From Arthrobacter woluwensis (lineage in GTDB: Bacteria > Actinomycetota > Actinomycetes > Actinomycetales > Micrococcaceae): 64,000 nt of DNA. The DNA is taken from the NCBI RefSeq assembly GCF_030816155.1, contig NZ_JAUSXR010000001.1:682001-746000 (forward strand), given 5' to 3'. The notes below the pieces were generated by a model. That model did no database searches. It was given only the letters and a program-made list of their open reading frames with translations, and was not told the origin of the DNA. The position numbers were made by a program, and so were the translations under genes. Positions 42,750 through 52,914 of this stretch are shown one piece after another; within the stretch, counting starts at the first letter, position 1; each line of letters starts with the position of its first letter.

Positions 42750-45700
42750 GTGGTGGTCTCCCACCAGGGCAGTGCCTACCTCCCCAGGACCTTGGCCGCC
42801 CTCTCCCGGCAGAGCCGTGCAGCGGATGTCTGCATCGGCGTCGACGCGGCCTCTTCGGACGGCTCCGCCCGGCTGCTGGAGGAGGCCTTCGGCAGTGACA
42901 ACGTCACGCTCTTCCGCCACCCTCGGCTGGGCTTCGGAGCGGCCGTGCAGGCCGGATTGGCGACGGCGGACCGGCTGAGTGCCGGTGACGCCGAGGCTCT
43001 CCCCACGGATCAGCAGTGGGTGTGGCTCCTCCACGACGACGCCGCTCCGGCGCCGGACGCTCTGGAGCGTCTGCTTGAAGCCGTGGAGCGGTCATCCAAC
43101 GTCACGATCGCCGGCGCCAAGCAGCTGGACTGGAACTCCCAGCGCAAGCTCGTGGACGCCGGCCTCGCCGTGAGCACCTGGGCCGAACGCCTCACCCTGA
43201 TCGAGGCGGATGAGATGGACCAGGGGCAGTACGACCAGCTCCGGGACCGTTTCGCCGTCAATTCCGCGGGCATGCTCGTCCGCCGGGACGTCTGGGACTC
43301 GATGGGCGGGTTCGATCCAGCCCTGCCCGGCACCGGCGATGACGTGGACCTGTGCTGGCGCAACTGGCTCGCCGGGAACAACGTGGCTTTCGTGCCGCAG
43401 GCCCGGATGTATCACGTCCAGAACCGTCCTCACGCTCTCGGCACCCCGGCCGCCGCCCGCACCTCGCAGGTGTACCTCCGTCTCAAGCACACCAGCTGGT
43501 GGAAGATCCCGTTCCTGGTGCTCGGTACGCTCATCGCCTCGGTCGGACGGTTCCTGCTGGCCGTCGCCATGAAGGACCCGGGATACGGCTTCCAGCAGCT
43601 CGCCGGAACCATCCGTGGCGTCTCCCGTCCGGTGGCCCTGGCCCGCGGGCGGAAGGTGGCGGCCCGGACCCGGAAGAACCCCCGCAAGACCATCCGCCGG
43701 CTCCAGACCTCCCGCGAGGAGGTGTGGGCGCACCGGCGTTCCCTCATGGAGGCGCTCGGGGCGGACGAGCTGCTGGACGCGTCGTACAGCTCCACGGGCC
43801 TCGCCTCGGAGCCGAGCGGCGACAACCAGGACGACTTTTCCTCCCTGGCCGCCCCGACCCGTGCCTTCGCCGGATGGGGTCTCATCGCCTCCGTCCTGAT
43901 CACCGCAGGCATCGCGCTGGCGGGCCTGTTCCCGGTGCTCGGGGGCACGCAGTCCGGCGGCGGTCTGCTCCCGCTGTCCACCACGCTGGGCGAGGTCTGG
44001 GACAACGCCACCCGCAGCTGGGTGACTCTGGAAGCGGGCTACCCGGGGCACGGTGACCCCTTCGGCCTGGTCCTCTGGATCCTCTCCGTGCTCAATGGTG
44101 GACAGCCCGGCCTGGTGGTGCAGTCGGTCCTCCTCGGCGCCATGCCGCTCGCCGCGGCCGGCGCCTGGTTCCTCGCCGCCTCGCTGATCAGGCACCGCAG
44201 GGCGTGGTTCCTCGCGGCGCTGATCTGGGGGACCGCACCCGCGCTCTTCACGAGCCTGAACCAGGGACGCCTCGGCGCCATCCTGGTGCACGTGCTCACG
44301 CCGTGGCTGGTGCTCGCCCTGGTCCGGGCCACCGGTTCCGCCCGGGACCGCCGTCTCGAAGCCCGTGCTGACGGCCTGCTGCCGCAGGGTCCGCTCACCA
44401 GCAGGGCCGGCGTGGGCGGCACGATCTCCTGGACTGCCGCCGCGTGGGCCGGGCTGCTCCTGGCCGCGGTCACGGCCAGCGCCCCCGTGCTCCTGGTGCC
44501 GTCGCTCGTGTCGGTCGTCCTCCTGGCCCTCCTGCTGCGCCGCCGCGGCCGCGCCCTCTGGTGGAGCCTGACCCCGCCACTGGCGCTCTTCCTGCCGTTC
44601 GCGTTCACCGCAGTGACCCAGCCACGGGCGTTCCTGGCCGACCCGGGGGTCCCGCAGGCGTTCGGCGCCGCGCCCGTGTGGCAGCAGCTGCTCGGCCAGC
44701 CGATCGCCGTGGACCTCCACGCCGCGATCCCCGGTCTCGGATGGCTCCCCGGCGAGGTGCCGTGGGCCTTCATCCTGATGCTCGTCCTGGCCGCCCCGGT
44801 TCTTCTGTTCGCCGTCTGGGGCGCTCTGGTGCCGGGCCGCCGTGGCCGGACCGGCACGCTGGCCCTCCTGGTGGCCGCGGTGTTCCTGGCCGTCGGCTGG
44901 GTCATCCCGGGCATCGCCGTGGCCGTGGGCGTCGACGCCGTGGTGACCCCCTTCACCGGCCCCGCGGTCTCCGTGGCCTCGTGTGCCGTGCTCGTCTCCG
45001 CCCTCCTCGGCGCTGACCGCGCGCTGCAGCGCCGCAAAGCATCCCGCACCCGGCGCGCCCCGTGGCGGGTCGGCGTCGTGTCCGTGGCGGTCGTGGTCCT
45101 GCTGCTGGGTCCGGCTCTGAGCTCGTGGACCTGGCTCGCCTCGAACCTGGGGGTCGGCACGGTGGCCGACGGCCCGCGTTACGGCGCCGTGAAGAACTTC
45201 CAGACGCAGGAGAAGCCCCAGATCCCCGCCACCGCGGTGGACCGGGGGCGCGGTCCGGAGCAGACCCGCACCCTCGTGATCGCCGAGGCCGGCGACGGCA
45301 GCTACACCGCGGCCCTCGTCCGCGGCTCCGGGACCACCCTGGATGCGCTCTCGACCCTCGCCGCCGTGCACGGCATCCGCAATGACTCCGACGCTCCGGC
45401 GGCGGACGACGACGCGTCGGCGGGCATCCGCAGCGCGGTCGCCACGATCGTCGCCGGGCAAGGGGTGGACCCCCGTCCGACGCTGGAGAAGCTCGGCGCC
45501 GGTTTCGTGGTGCTCAAGGGCGCCAACGACGCCGCCGGGCTGACCGCCAGCCGCATCGACGCCGTGCCCGGTCTCGCCGCCGTCGGACCCACCGACGCCG
45601 GCTGGCTCTGGCGGGTGCGCGCACTGGATCAGCCCCCGCTGAAGGACTCCGACACCATCAACCGCGTGCGCGTCCTGGACGGCTCCGGGAAGGTGCAGAG

Positions 45701-46043
45701 CCAGCTCCCGAGCGGCACCGTCGGCGTGGACACCACGCTGGGTGCGGGCGCCGAGGGCCGCAAGCTCGTGCTCGCCGAGCGCAGCGATCCGAACTGGACC
45801 GCGAGCCTGGACGGCAAGCGCCTGAACCCGACGACGGTCGGCTGGCAGCAGGCCTTCGACCTGCCCGCGGGTGGCGGTCACCTCGTGGTGGCCCACAGCG
45901 ATCCGTGGATCCCGTGGGTCCGGGTCATCACCTGGGTGGTGTTCATCGTCACCGCGCTGCTCGCAGTGCCCATTCCCGAACGTCCCGGGAAGGTCCGCAT
46001 GGTCCGGGACGAGGCAAGCCTGAGGAAGGCCGGACATGACTGA
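42750..46043 (+). CDS. Giant membrane glycosyltransferase (GT2 domain plus polytopic region)
   Basis: 1097 aa. Residues 1-250 are a GT-A family 2 domain: SHQGSAYLPRTLAALSRQ, WLLHDDAAPAPDALERLLEA (metal-binding DD) and GTGDDVDLCWRNWLAGNNV (catalytic acidic loop). The rest has about 13 transmembrane helices and a 200-residue extracytoplasmic C-terminal domain, then a last helix (WVVFIVTALLAVPIPERPG). It probably builds an envelope polysaccharide. GTG 42750 cuts into the first beta strand: in-frame codons from 42720 (CTG, ATT) encode IHPQARVTAVVVSH with AGGAAG at 42706, so a non-standard start is likely. Confidence 0.87.
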   Translation: MVVSHQGSAYLPRTLAALSRQSRAADVCIGVDAASSDGSARLLEEAFGSDNVTLFRHPRLGFGAAVQAGLATADRLSAGDAEALPTDQQWVWLLHDDAAPAPDALERLLEAVERSSNVTIAGAKQLDWNSQRKLVDAGLAVSTWAERLTLIEADEMDQGQYDQLRDRFAVNSAGMLVRRDVWDSMGGFDPALPGTGDDVDLCWRNWLAGNNVAFVPQARMYHVQNRPHALGTPAAARTSQVYLRLKHTSWWKIPFLVLGTLIASVGRFLLAVAMKDPGYGFQQLAGTIRGVSRPVALARGRKVAARTRKNPRKTIRRLQTSREEVWAHRRSLMEALGADELLDASYSSTGLASEPSGDNQDDFSSLAAPTRAFAGWGLIASVLITAGIALAGLFPVLGGTQSGGGLLPLSTTLGEVWDNATRSWVTLEAGYPGHGDPFGLVLWILSVLNGGQPGLVVQSVLLGAMPLAAAGAWFLAASLIRHRRAWFLAALIWGTAPALFTSLNQGRLGAILVHVLTPWLVLALVRATGSARDRRLEARADGLLPQGPLTSRAGVGGTISWTAAAWAGLLLAAVTASAPVLLVPSLVSVVLLALLLRRRGRALWWSLTPPLALFLPFAFTAVTQPRAFLADPGVPQAFGAAPVWQQLLGQPIAVDLHAAIPGLGWLPGEVPWAFILMLVLAAPVLLFAVWGALVPGRRGRTGTLALLVAAVFLAVGWVIPGIAVAVGVDAVVTPFTGPAVSVASCAVLVSALLGADRALQRRKASRTRRAPWRVGVVSVAVVVLLLGPALSSWTWLASNLGVGTVADGPRYGAVKNFQTQEKPQIPATAVDRGRGPEQTRTLVIAEAGDGSYTAALVRGSGTTLDALSTLAAVHGIRNDSDAPAADDDASAGIRSAVATIVAGQGVDPRPTLEKLGAGFVVLKGANDAAGLTASRIDAVPGLAAVGPTDAGWLWRVRALDQPPLKDSDTINRVRVLDGSGKVQSQLPSGTVGVDTTLGAGAEGRKLVLAERSDPNWTASLDGKRLNPTTVGWQQAFDLPAGGGHLVVAHSDPWIPWVRVITWVVFIVTALLAVPIPERPGKVRMVRDEASLRKAGHD

Positions 46044-48207
46044 GGACAAGGACAAGCGCACGGAGGACGGCCCGGTGAACGACGACCGTCCGGTGGAGAA
46101 CGCCGAGCAGGCCACGACGCCGAAGACCGGGTCCGGAGGCGCGGGCGCTGGGGAGACCGGCGCTCCCGTGATGCCGACGGCATCCGGCACGGGAACGGGT
46201 GCCTCCGAGGCTTCGGGGTCCGCGGAACGCGCGGCGTCCGAGGCCAAGGCCCCTGAGCCGGCCAAGCAGCCGGAACCGGTCAAGGGACCGGAACCCGTGA
46301 AGCAACCGGAGCCTGCCAAGGTGCCGGAGCAGCCGGCGGCTCCCACCGCTGGCGCGGCCACCGGTGACCCTGCCACGCGGGGTGCGGCCAAGTCGCCGGC
46401 TCGTGCCGCGAAGGCCGAAGCCCGCGCGGAGAAAGCCGCCGCGAAGGCCGCCAAGGCCGAGGCTCAGCGCGAGGCGGCCGTGAAGAAGCCGGGCAGGAAG
46501 CCCGGCAAGAAGCTCAAGGCTGAGGCCGCCACCACGCTGCCCGCGGCGTCGGAGGCTTCGGCGTCGGAGGCTCCGGTGTCGGGAACCCCGGCGTCAGAGA
46601 CCCCTGCGTCAGAGGGCGCCGCGCCGGTGAAGAATCCCCGGGCCGCTCGCAGGATCGCGAAAGCCATCGCCGCGGGCACCGCGGGAGTGGCGTCGATCGT
46701 GCTGCTCGGCGCCGTGGCGGCCGGTGGCACCGTGGCCCCGCGGACGGCGGGAGGCCAGCTGGCCGCCGTCGCCGCCGACGTGCCCGCCGGTGATTCCCTG
46801 TCCGTGTGCCCCGCGGCGCCCCGCCTCCTGGCAGGCGCCGGCGACGGCACGGATGCGCAGTTCCGCCCGGAGTCGAGCACGGCGACCACGGTGCTGCGAG
46901 GTCTCACGCTGAGTGATCCCACCGGCCGCATGCCCGCCAGCGGTGTGCAGTCCCTGGACGGCAAGACCCTGCAGGAACTGACCAAGGCGAGCCCCAAGAC
47001 CGACGAAGGCGTCCCCGGCCTGCCGGATCTCAAAGCCGCGGCGATCCCTTCGCGGACCCCCTCCGGGCCGGAGGTGCTGCGGGTCGGGACCCTGGACGGC
47101 AAGGACTCCACAGGAGCGTCGGCCTTGTCCTACCGGGCGGCCGACGGTGATCTCCGCGGCCTGGCCGCCGTCACGTGCCAGGCTCCGAGCAGTGATCAGT
47201 GGATCGTGGGTGCGTCCACTCTGGTGGGCCGGACCTCGGTCCTGAACCTCTCGAACCCGAGCACCACTCCGGCCACGGTGAATCTCGAACTGTACGGCGA
47301 CAAGGGCCAGATCAAGGCCCCGGGCAGCCGCGGTCTCTCGATCGGGGCGGGTCAGTCGCGGTCGCTCGTCCTCGCCGGTCTGGCTCCGCAGCAGGCCGCC
47401 CTGGCCGTGCATGTGAGCAGCACGGGCGGCCCGGTCACGGCCACGGTGCAGCAGAGCGTGCTGCGTGGGCTGACCCCCGGCGGCGTCGACTATCTCGGTC
47501 CTACCGGACAGCCCGGCACGCGCCAGGTCATCCCGGGCGTCTCGCTGCGCGGCAGCGCCGCGGCGGCGAAGCTCGGAAGCGGCTTCGACGATGCCGCGCC
47601 GACCTTGGCGCTGGCGGTCCCGGGCGCGCAGGACGCTGTCGTCCAGGTGAGGGTGTACGGCAAGAGCGGTCAGCAGGCCCTCGATAAGGGCGTGGTGAAC
47701 GCCCCCGCCGGCACGGTGACACAGGTGCCCCTCTCCGGCCTGCCCGACGGGGACTACACCATCGCCATCAGCTCTGACGTCTCCGTGACCGCCGCCGTCC
47801 GCGCCACGCGGGGGACCACCGCGAAGGATCCGTCGGACTTCGCGTGGGTTCCGGCGTCGGCTCCTCTGAGCACGGACCAGATCATGACCGTTCCGGTGGG
47901 CGGCACCAGCCGTCTCCAGTTCGGCGCACCCGCCGGTCGTGCGGAGGTCAGCTATCGGGCGATCACGGCCGACGGCGCCGTGCAGCCGGCTGCCAAGGCC
48001 ACCCTGGCCGCGGGCACGACGGCGACGGTGGAGGTTCCCGAGAAGGCCGGGGGGTCGGCCGTGGTCGGGTACCTGTTCTCCGCCTCCGGCGATCCTGTCT
48101 ACGCCGCGCTCGTGCAGACCGAGGACAAGGGACCGGGTGTGAGTGTCCTGTCCGTCCCCGTCACCGGCTCCGGTCTCGACAAGCTCCCGGTGCGCCTGGG
48201 CCACTGA
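46036..48207 (+). CDS. DUF5719 family envelope protein
   Basis: 723 aa, overlapping the glycosyltransferase stop by 8 nt. The first 210 residues are low-complexity Ala/Pro/Lys/Glu (repeats like KQPEPVKGPEPVK and KAAAKAAKAEAQ) and should be cytoplasmic. One transmembrane helix (IAAGTAGVASIVLLGAVAAGG) leads to about 490 extracytoplasmic residues made of repeated beta-sandwich-like units (VNLELYGDKGQIKAPGSRGL; AVVQVRVYGKSGQQALD). It is the usual partner of the giant GT2 protein and likely works with it in glycan assembly; function unproven. Confidence 0.82.
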   Translation: MTEDKDKRTEDGPVNDDRPVENAEQATTPKTGSGGAGAGETGAPVMPTASGTGTGASEASGSAERAASEAKAPEPAKQPEPVKGPEPVKQPEPAKVPEQPAAPTAGAATGDPATRGAAKSPARAAKAEARAEKAAAKAAKAEAQREAAVKKPGRKPGKKLKAEAATTLPAASEASASEAPVSGTPASETPASEGAAPVKNPRAARRIAKAIAAGTAGVASIVLLGAVAAGGTVAPRTAGGQLAAVAADVPAGDSLSVCPAAPRLLAGAGDGTDAQFRPESSTATTVLRGLTLSDPTGRMPASGVQSLDGKTLQELTKASPKTDEGVPGLPDLKAAAIPSRTPSGPEVLRVGTLDGKDSTGASALSYRAADGDLRGLAAVTCQAPSSDQWIVGASTLVGRTSVLNLSNPSTTPATVNLELYGDKGQIKAPGSRGLSIGAGQSRSLVLAGLAPQQAALAVHVSSTGGPVTATVQQSVLRGLTPGGVDYLGPTGQPGTRQVIPGVSLRGSAAAAKLGSGFDDAAPTLALAVPGAQDAVVQVRVYGKSGQQALDKGVVNAPAGTVTQVPLSGLPDGDYTIAISSDVSVTAAVRATRGTTAKDPSDFAWVPASAPLSTDQIMTVPVGGTSRLQFGAPAGRAEVSYRAITADGAVQPAAKATLAAGTTATVEVPEKAGGSAVVGYLFSASGDPVYAALVQTEDKGPGVSVLSVPVTGSGLDKLPVRLGH

Positions 48208-48267
48208 CTGGGTACTGCCCGGACACGGGTCCGTCCAACTCGCTCTTCCGGCTCGGGCCCTCCGCCT

Positions 48268-48334
48268 GAGTACGCTTTCGGGGGTGTGAGTCCGTTATCA
48301 GATGTAGCGGACTCACACCCCCGATGGCGTACTC
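48268..48334. repeat. Long inverted repeat I between convergent genes
   Basis: 27-bp arms (48268-48294 and 48308-48334) matching at 25 positions, core CGGGGGTGTGAGTCCG, 13-nt loop. First of two adjacent palindromes in the 330-bp gap 48208-48537. Confidence 0.85.
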
Positions 48335-48377
48335 GGCACGTGGTCCGTCCGGCTCGCGCCCTCCCGAGTTGTGCGCC

Positions 48378-48444
48378 GAACTCGCTATGAAGGGTCTGAC
48401 CTCGCTACCGTGCGTAGCGAGGTCAGACCCTTCATAGCGAGCTC
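48378..48444. repeat. Long inverted repeat II between convergent genes
   Basis: 30-bp arms (48378-48407 and 48415-48444, core CGCTATGAAGGGTCTGACCT) with one mismatch and a 7-nt loop. The remaining part of the gap (48445-48537) has a short direct repeat (GCGAGCCGGG) and nothing else recognisable. Confidence 0.88.
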
Positions 48445-48537
48445 ACGAAGTGCCGAGGGAAATCCGTACCTTGACGGGAGGCCCAGCGAGCCGGGGCTAG
48501 GCCCGGCGAGCCGGGCCCGAGTGACGGCCGTCGCGCC

Positions 48538-49035
48538 TCACAGCCCCCGGTGGTAGTACGGGTCGAGGGTTTCGGGCGCGACGCCGAGGAGCTGCGCGGT
48601 GTGCTCCACCACGACGTCGTGCACCAGATCCGGCAGATGCTCCTTGATCGGGCAGTTCTGCTCCACCACGCGCCGGTACACGGTCACGCGGGGCGCCAGG
48701 TCGCCGCGGGCCGGGGTGCTCAGGCCCAGGGGAGCGGGGAGACCGCTGGCGAGCAGCTCCTCAAGTCCCGGGGGGATCTCCTCGACGGCGAACAGCACGC
48801 CGTCCAGCAGGTGGCCCTGCAGATCGTGAAGCCGCTGCGCGGTGTCCAGCACCAGATCGTCGAAACGTTCCGCACGGTTGCGGTGTCCGGGAAGGGTCGG
48901 CAGGATCATGTCCCCGCGCTGGCCGCGTCCGTGGCGGTTCCTGCGGCGGTGCCGGAAATCACGGCCGGCCGCGGTTTCCTCCTCCGTCTCCGGGAAGGAG
49001 AACGTCGCCGAGGGTTTGTTGGGTCCGGACTGCAT
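48538..49035 (-). CDS. DUF1025 (zincin-like metallopeptidase) family protein, degenerate motif
   Basis: 165 aa. RNRAERFDDLVLDTAQRLHD, VEEIPPGL and PARGDLAPRVTVYRRVVEQN follow the actinobacterial metallopeptidase family encoded beside DUF3499 and whiB (Rv3259 position). Active members have VxHExxHHFG near the C-terminus; here the aligned region reads HDVVVEHTAQLLGV, with no HExxH, so catalysis is doubtful. ATG 49035 follows TAGAGT by 6 nt. Confidence 0.75.
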   Translation of the reverse strand: MQSGPNKPSATFSFPETEEETAAGRDFRHRRRNRHGRGQRGDMILPTLPGHRNRAERFDDLVLDTAQRLHDLQGHLLDGVLFAVEEIPPGLEELLASGLPAPLGLSTPARGDLAPRVTVYRRVVEQNCPIKEHLPDLVHDVVVEHTAQLLGVAPETLDPYYHRGL

Positions 49036-49041
49036 AGATCG

Positions 49042-49047
49042 ACTCTA
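49042..49047 (-). promoter_or_regulatory. -10 box TAGAGT of the DUF1025-type gene
   Basis: Six nt before ATG 49035. Confidence 0.5.
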
Positions 49048-49103
49048 GACCCGCTCCCGCCCTTGCGGCGAAAACGGGCCTTCAGACGGTAATCTGGTGC
49101 GTT

Positions 49104-49517
49104 GTGGGTGCCATGAGGATGTGTTCGCGTTCGGCCTGCCGTGAGTCCGCGGTGGCGACTTTGACGTACGTGTACGCGGATTCCACCGCCGTTCTGGGCC
49201 CCCTGGCCGTCTACCCGGAGCCCCACAGCTATGACCTCTGCGTGCACCACGCGGAACGTCTGACCGTCCCTCGTGGCTGGGAAGTGCTGCGGATCTCCCT
49301 TCCCGCCACTGCCGAGGCTGAACGCCGCATCTCTCGGCCCGAAAGTGACGAACTCTCCGCCCTGGCCGACGCCGTGCGGGAAGAGCGTCAGGCGACTGAA
49401 GACGAGGCGGAACCCGGGACCGGGATCCCGCAGCGGCTCCGCCCCCCACTCCTGGAACCTCCGGTCGGAGTTGAAGGCACACGCCGCGGCCACCTGCGGG
49501 CCCTGCGCGAACCCTGA
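49104..49517 (+). CDS. DUF3499 family protein
   Basis: 137 aa. CSRSACRESAVATLTYVYAD and YDLCVHHAERLTVPRGWEV give a C-x4-C...C-x2-H pattern, probably a structural zinc site. This is the actinobacterial DUF3499 family (Rv3258c). Function unknown. A TAATCT -10 box at 49090-49095 favours GTG 49104; ATG 49113 is an alternative. In relatives the next gene is phosphomannomutase, which is missing here. Confidence 0.82.
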   Translation: MGAMRMCSRSACRESAVATLTYVYADSTAVLGPLAVYPEPHSYDLCVHHAERLTVPRGWEVLRISLPATAEAERRISRPESDELSALADAVREERQATEDEAEPGTGIPQRLRPPLLEPPVGVEGTRRGHLRALREP

Positions 49518-49604
49518 CGGTTCCGCCGCGACCCGACGACGGCGGTAGGCTGGAAGGTGGTCACGCCGCCCCGGCCTCCCGGGGCCCGATGTTTGGAGCC
49601 TTCC

Positions 49605-49790
49605 ATGCCTTCGCTGAGCCCAGAACTGCTGAGCATCCTCCGCTGCCCCGAGACCGGCGCGCCCCTGCACCAGGAAGGCGACGAGCTCGTCGCCGGCACG
49701 GGGGAGTCCGCCGTCCGCTATCCCGTGGAGGACGGCATCCCGCTGCTGCTGCCCGCCTCTCTGCGTGACGCCTCCCGCACCGCCAACTGA
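49605..49790 (+). CDS. Trm112 family protein
   Basis: 61 aa. [20 protein letters not shown] and [13 protein letters not shown] are the Trm112/UPF0434 signature. Relatives bind zinc or act as small scaffolds for methyltransferases; only one Cys is present, so zinc binding is unlikely. It lies 37 nt before the adenosylhomocysteinase start, a sensible pairing with methyl-cycle metabolism. Confidence 0.8.
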   Translation: MPSLSPELLSILRCPETGAPLHQEGDELVAGTGESAVRYPVEDGIPLLLPASLRDASRTAN

Positions 49791-49827
49791 GCCCCCGGCC
49801 CCACACCAGATCGGAAACCAGAGCAAC

Positions 49828-51306
<1,479 letters not shown>

Positions 51307-51328
51307 GTCCTCTCGCACTGAGACCCAC

Positions 51329-51366
51329 AGCCTGAACCCGGCGCCCCACGGTGCCGGGTTCAGGCT
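51329..51366 (+). terminator. Rho-independent terminator of ahcY
   Basis: 14-bp perfect stem AGCCTGAACCCGGC, 10-nt loop, followed by TTT; the only textbook terminator with a T-run in this part. Confidence 0.8.
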
Positions 51367-51467
51367 TTTCCCGGGTGGCCGGGGATAAAATGGCCTCAAC
51401 AGATTTGCCACCAGAGCAGGGAGCCGTGCCGGGGTCAAGCCCCGGCACTGCCCGTTGAGGGAACACC

Positions 51468-52706
51468 ATGAAACCGAGCACCCGCAAGAGCCGGGCCGTC
51501 AAGATCGTCGCGCTGTCCGCAGCCGGGGCCGTCATCGTCCTGGGCGGGATCGGCGCCGCCACGGCTCCCCAGTGGCTCGGGGCCGTGAACGGCGCCTCGT
51601 CCTCCGGCTCCTCCCAGGCGCCGACCACTCAGGCCCCTCCGGCCAAGCCGGTGCAGCTCACCGTCGCACCCCTCAACGGCGCCAAAGAGGTGAACCCGGT
51701 GACCGCGCCCGTCGTGAAGGCCGTCAACGGCACCGTGAAGGACGTCCGGCTGGCTCCCGCGAAGGGCGCCGCCGTCAAGGGTGAGTACGACGCCGGCAAC
51801 GCCCAGTGGAAGGCCTCGGAGAAGCTGGCGTTCAACACCACCTACACCCTGAGCTACACCGCGGTGGACGAGGCGGGCGGCGAAACCCAGCGCACCAGCA
51901 GCTTCACCACCGTGCTCACCAAGAACGAGGCCAACACCACGCTCGTGGTGGGCACCCTGGGCGACCAGATCGGTGCTGGTCAGCCGATCCAGCTCACGTT
52001 CTCCGAGCCGGTGCTGGATGCCAACAAGGCCGGCGTCGAGAAGGCCGTGAAGGTGACCTCCAGCGCGGGCCAGAAGGTCAAGTGGCACTGGTACTCGGAC
52101 ACCATGGCCCGGATCCGTCCGGAGTCGTACTGGAAGTCCGGCAGCACCGTGACCCTGGACCAGCAGCTCTTCGGCGTGCCGTTCGGCAACGGCCAGATCG
52201 GCAGCTTCAGCAAGACGACCACCTTCAAGGTCGGCCCGCAGCGGGTCGCCGTGATGGACGGCTCCGCGCACACCATGCGCGTCTACCAGGACGGCCAGCT
52301 CGTGTACTCGGCGGACGCCGGCATGGGCGGACCCGAGATGCCCTCGCCGTCCGGCTCCGCCATCATCCTGGAGCAGCAGCGCGTGTCCCACTTCCGGGCC
52401 GAGAGCATCGGCCTGAAGCCGGGCGACCCGCTCTACTACGCCCCGACGGACGTGAACTACGCCAACCGCCTCACCTGGAGTGGCGTGTACGTCCACGAGA
52501 CCCTGCCCGGCGGCACCCAGTTCATCGGCAACACCAACATCTCCCACGGCTGCGTCGGCCTGCTGCCGAAGGACGCCGCCTGGTTCTTCGAAAACATGAA
52601 GCCGGGCGATGTGGTGCAGTTCAAGAACACCGCAGGCCCGCCCATCCGCGCCGATGAAGGTTTCGGCGACTGGAACATCCCCTGGGCCCAGTACGGCAAC
52701 GCCTGA
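51468..52706 (+). CDS. L,D-transpeptidase (YkuD) with Ig-like domains
   Basis: 412 aa. Residues 14-36 form an uncleaved or type I signal anchor. Two Ig-like (BIg) domains (about 60-155 and 158-255) precede the YkuD domain, the architecture of mycobacterial LdtMt2. Active-site residues are His343 (GVYVHE), His360 and Cys362 (ISHGCVGL). It forms 3-3 crosslinks in peptidoglycan outside the membrane. The LdtMt2-like C-terminal subdomain is short (GDWNIPWAQYGN). Confidence 0.92.
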   Translation: MKPSTRKSRAVKIVALSAAGAVIVLGGIGAATAPQWLGAVNGASSSGSSQAPTTQAPPAKPVQLTVAPLNGAKEVNPVTAPVVKAVNGTVKDVRLAPAKGAAVKGEYDAGNAQWKASEKLAFNTTYTLSYTAVDEAGGETQRTSSFTTVLTKNEANTTLVVGTLGDQIGAGQPIQLTFSEPVLDANKAGVEKAVKVTSSAGQKVKWHWYSDTMARIRPESYWKSGSTVTLDQQLFGVPFGNGQIGSFSKTTTFKVGPQRVAVMDGSAHTMRVYQDGQLVYSADAGMGGPEMPSPSGSAIILEQQRVSHFRAESIGLKPGDPLYYAPTDVNYANRLTWSGVYVHETLPGGTQFIGNTNISHGCVGLLPKDAAWFFENMKPGDVVQFKNTAGPPIRADEGFGDWNIPWAQYGNA

Positions 52707-52737
52707 GCCGGGCGGAGGACTGAGCCGGGCGGACGAC
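52704..52737 (+). repeat. 17-bp tandem duplication beginning at the stop codon
   Basis: TGAGCCGGGCGGAGGAC followed directly by TGAGCCGGGCGGACGAC; the first TGA is the L,D-transpeptidase stop. Confidence 0.85.
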
Positions 52738-52914
52738 CTCGGGTGGGCTTGGGCCGCGGCTCGTGAGGCCAGGCGGATAACGCTCCGGCAACAATCGGGC
52801 GGCTGATCCGGGACCACGCCGCGCATTTCCGTCCGGCTGTCGGTGTTGACGGGTACTGTCACAGGGAGAACCGAATGCCCGTTGCAGCCTGCCGCCAGGC
52901 CGGACGAGAAGTGG

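Noticed and set aside
43092..46454. A 1120-codon minus-strand open frame
   Set aside because: Antisense shadow of the giant glycosyltransferase, with no recognisable domain or plausible start.
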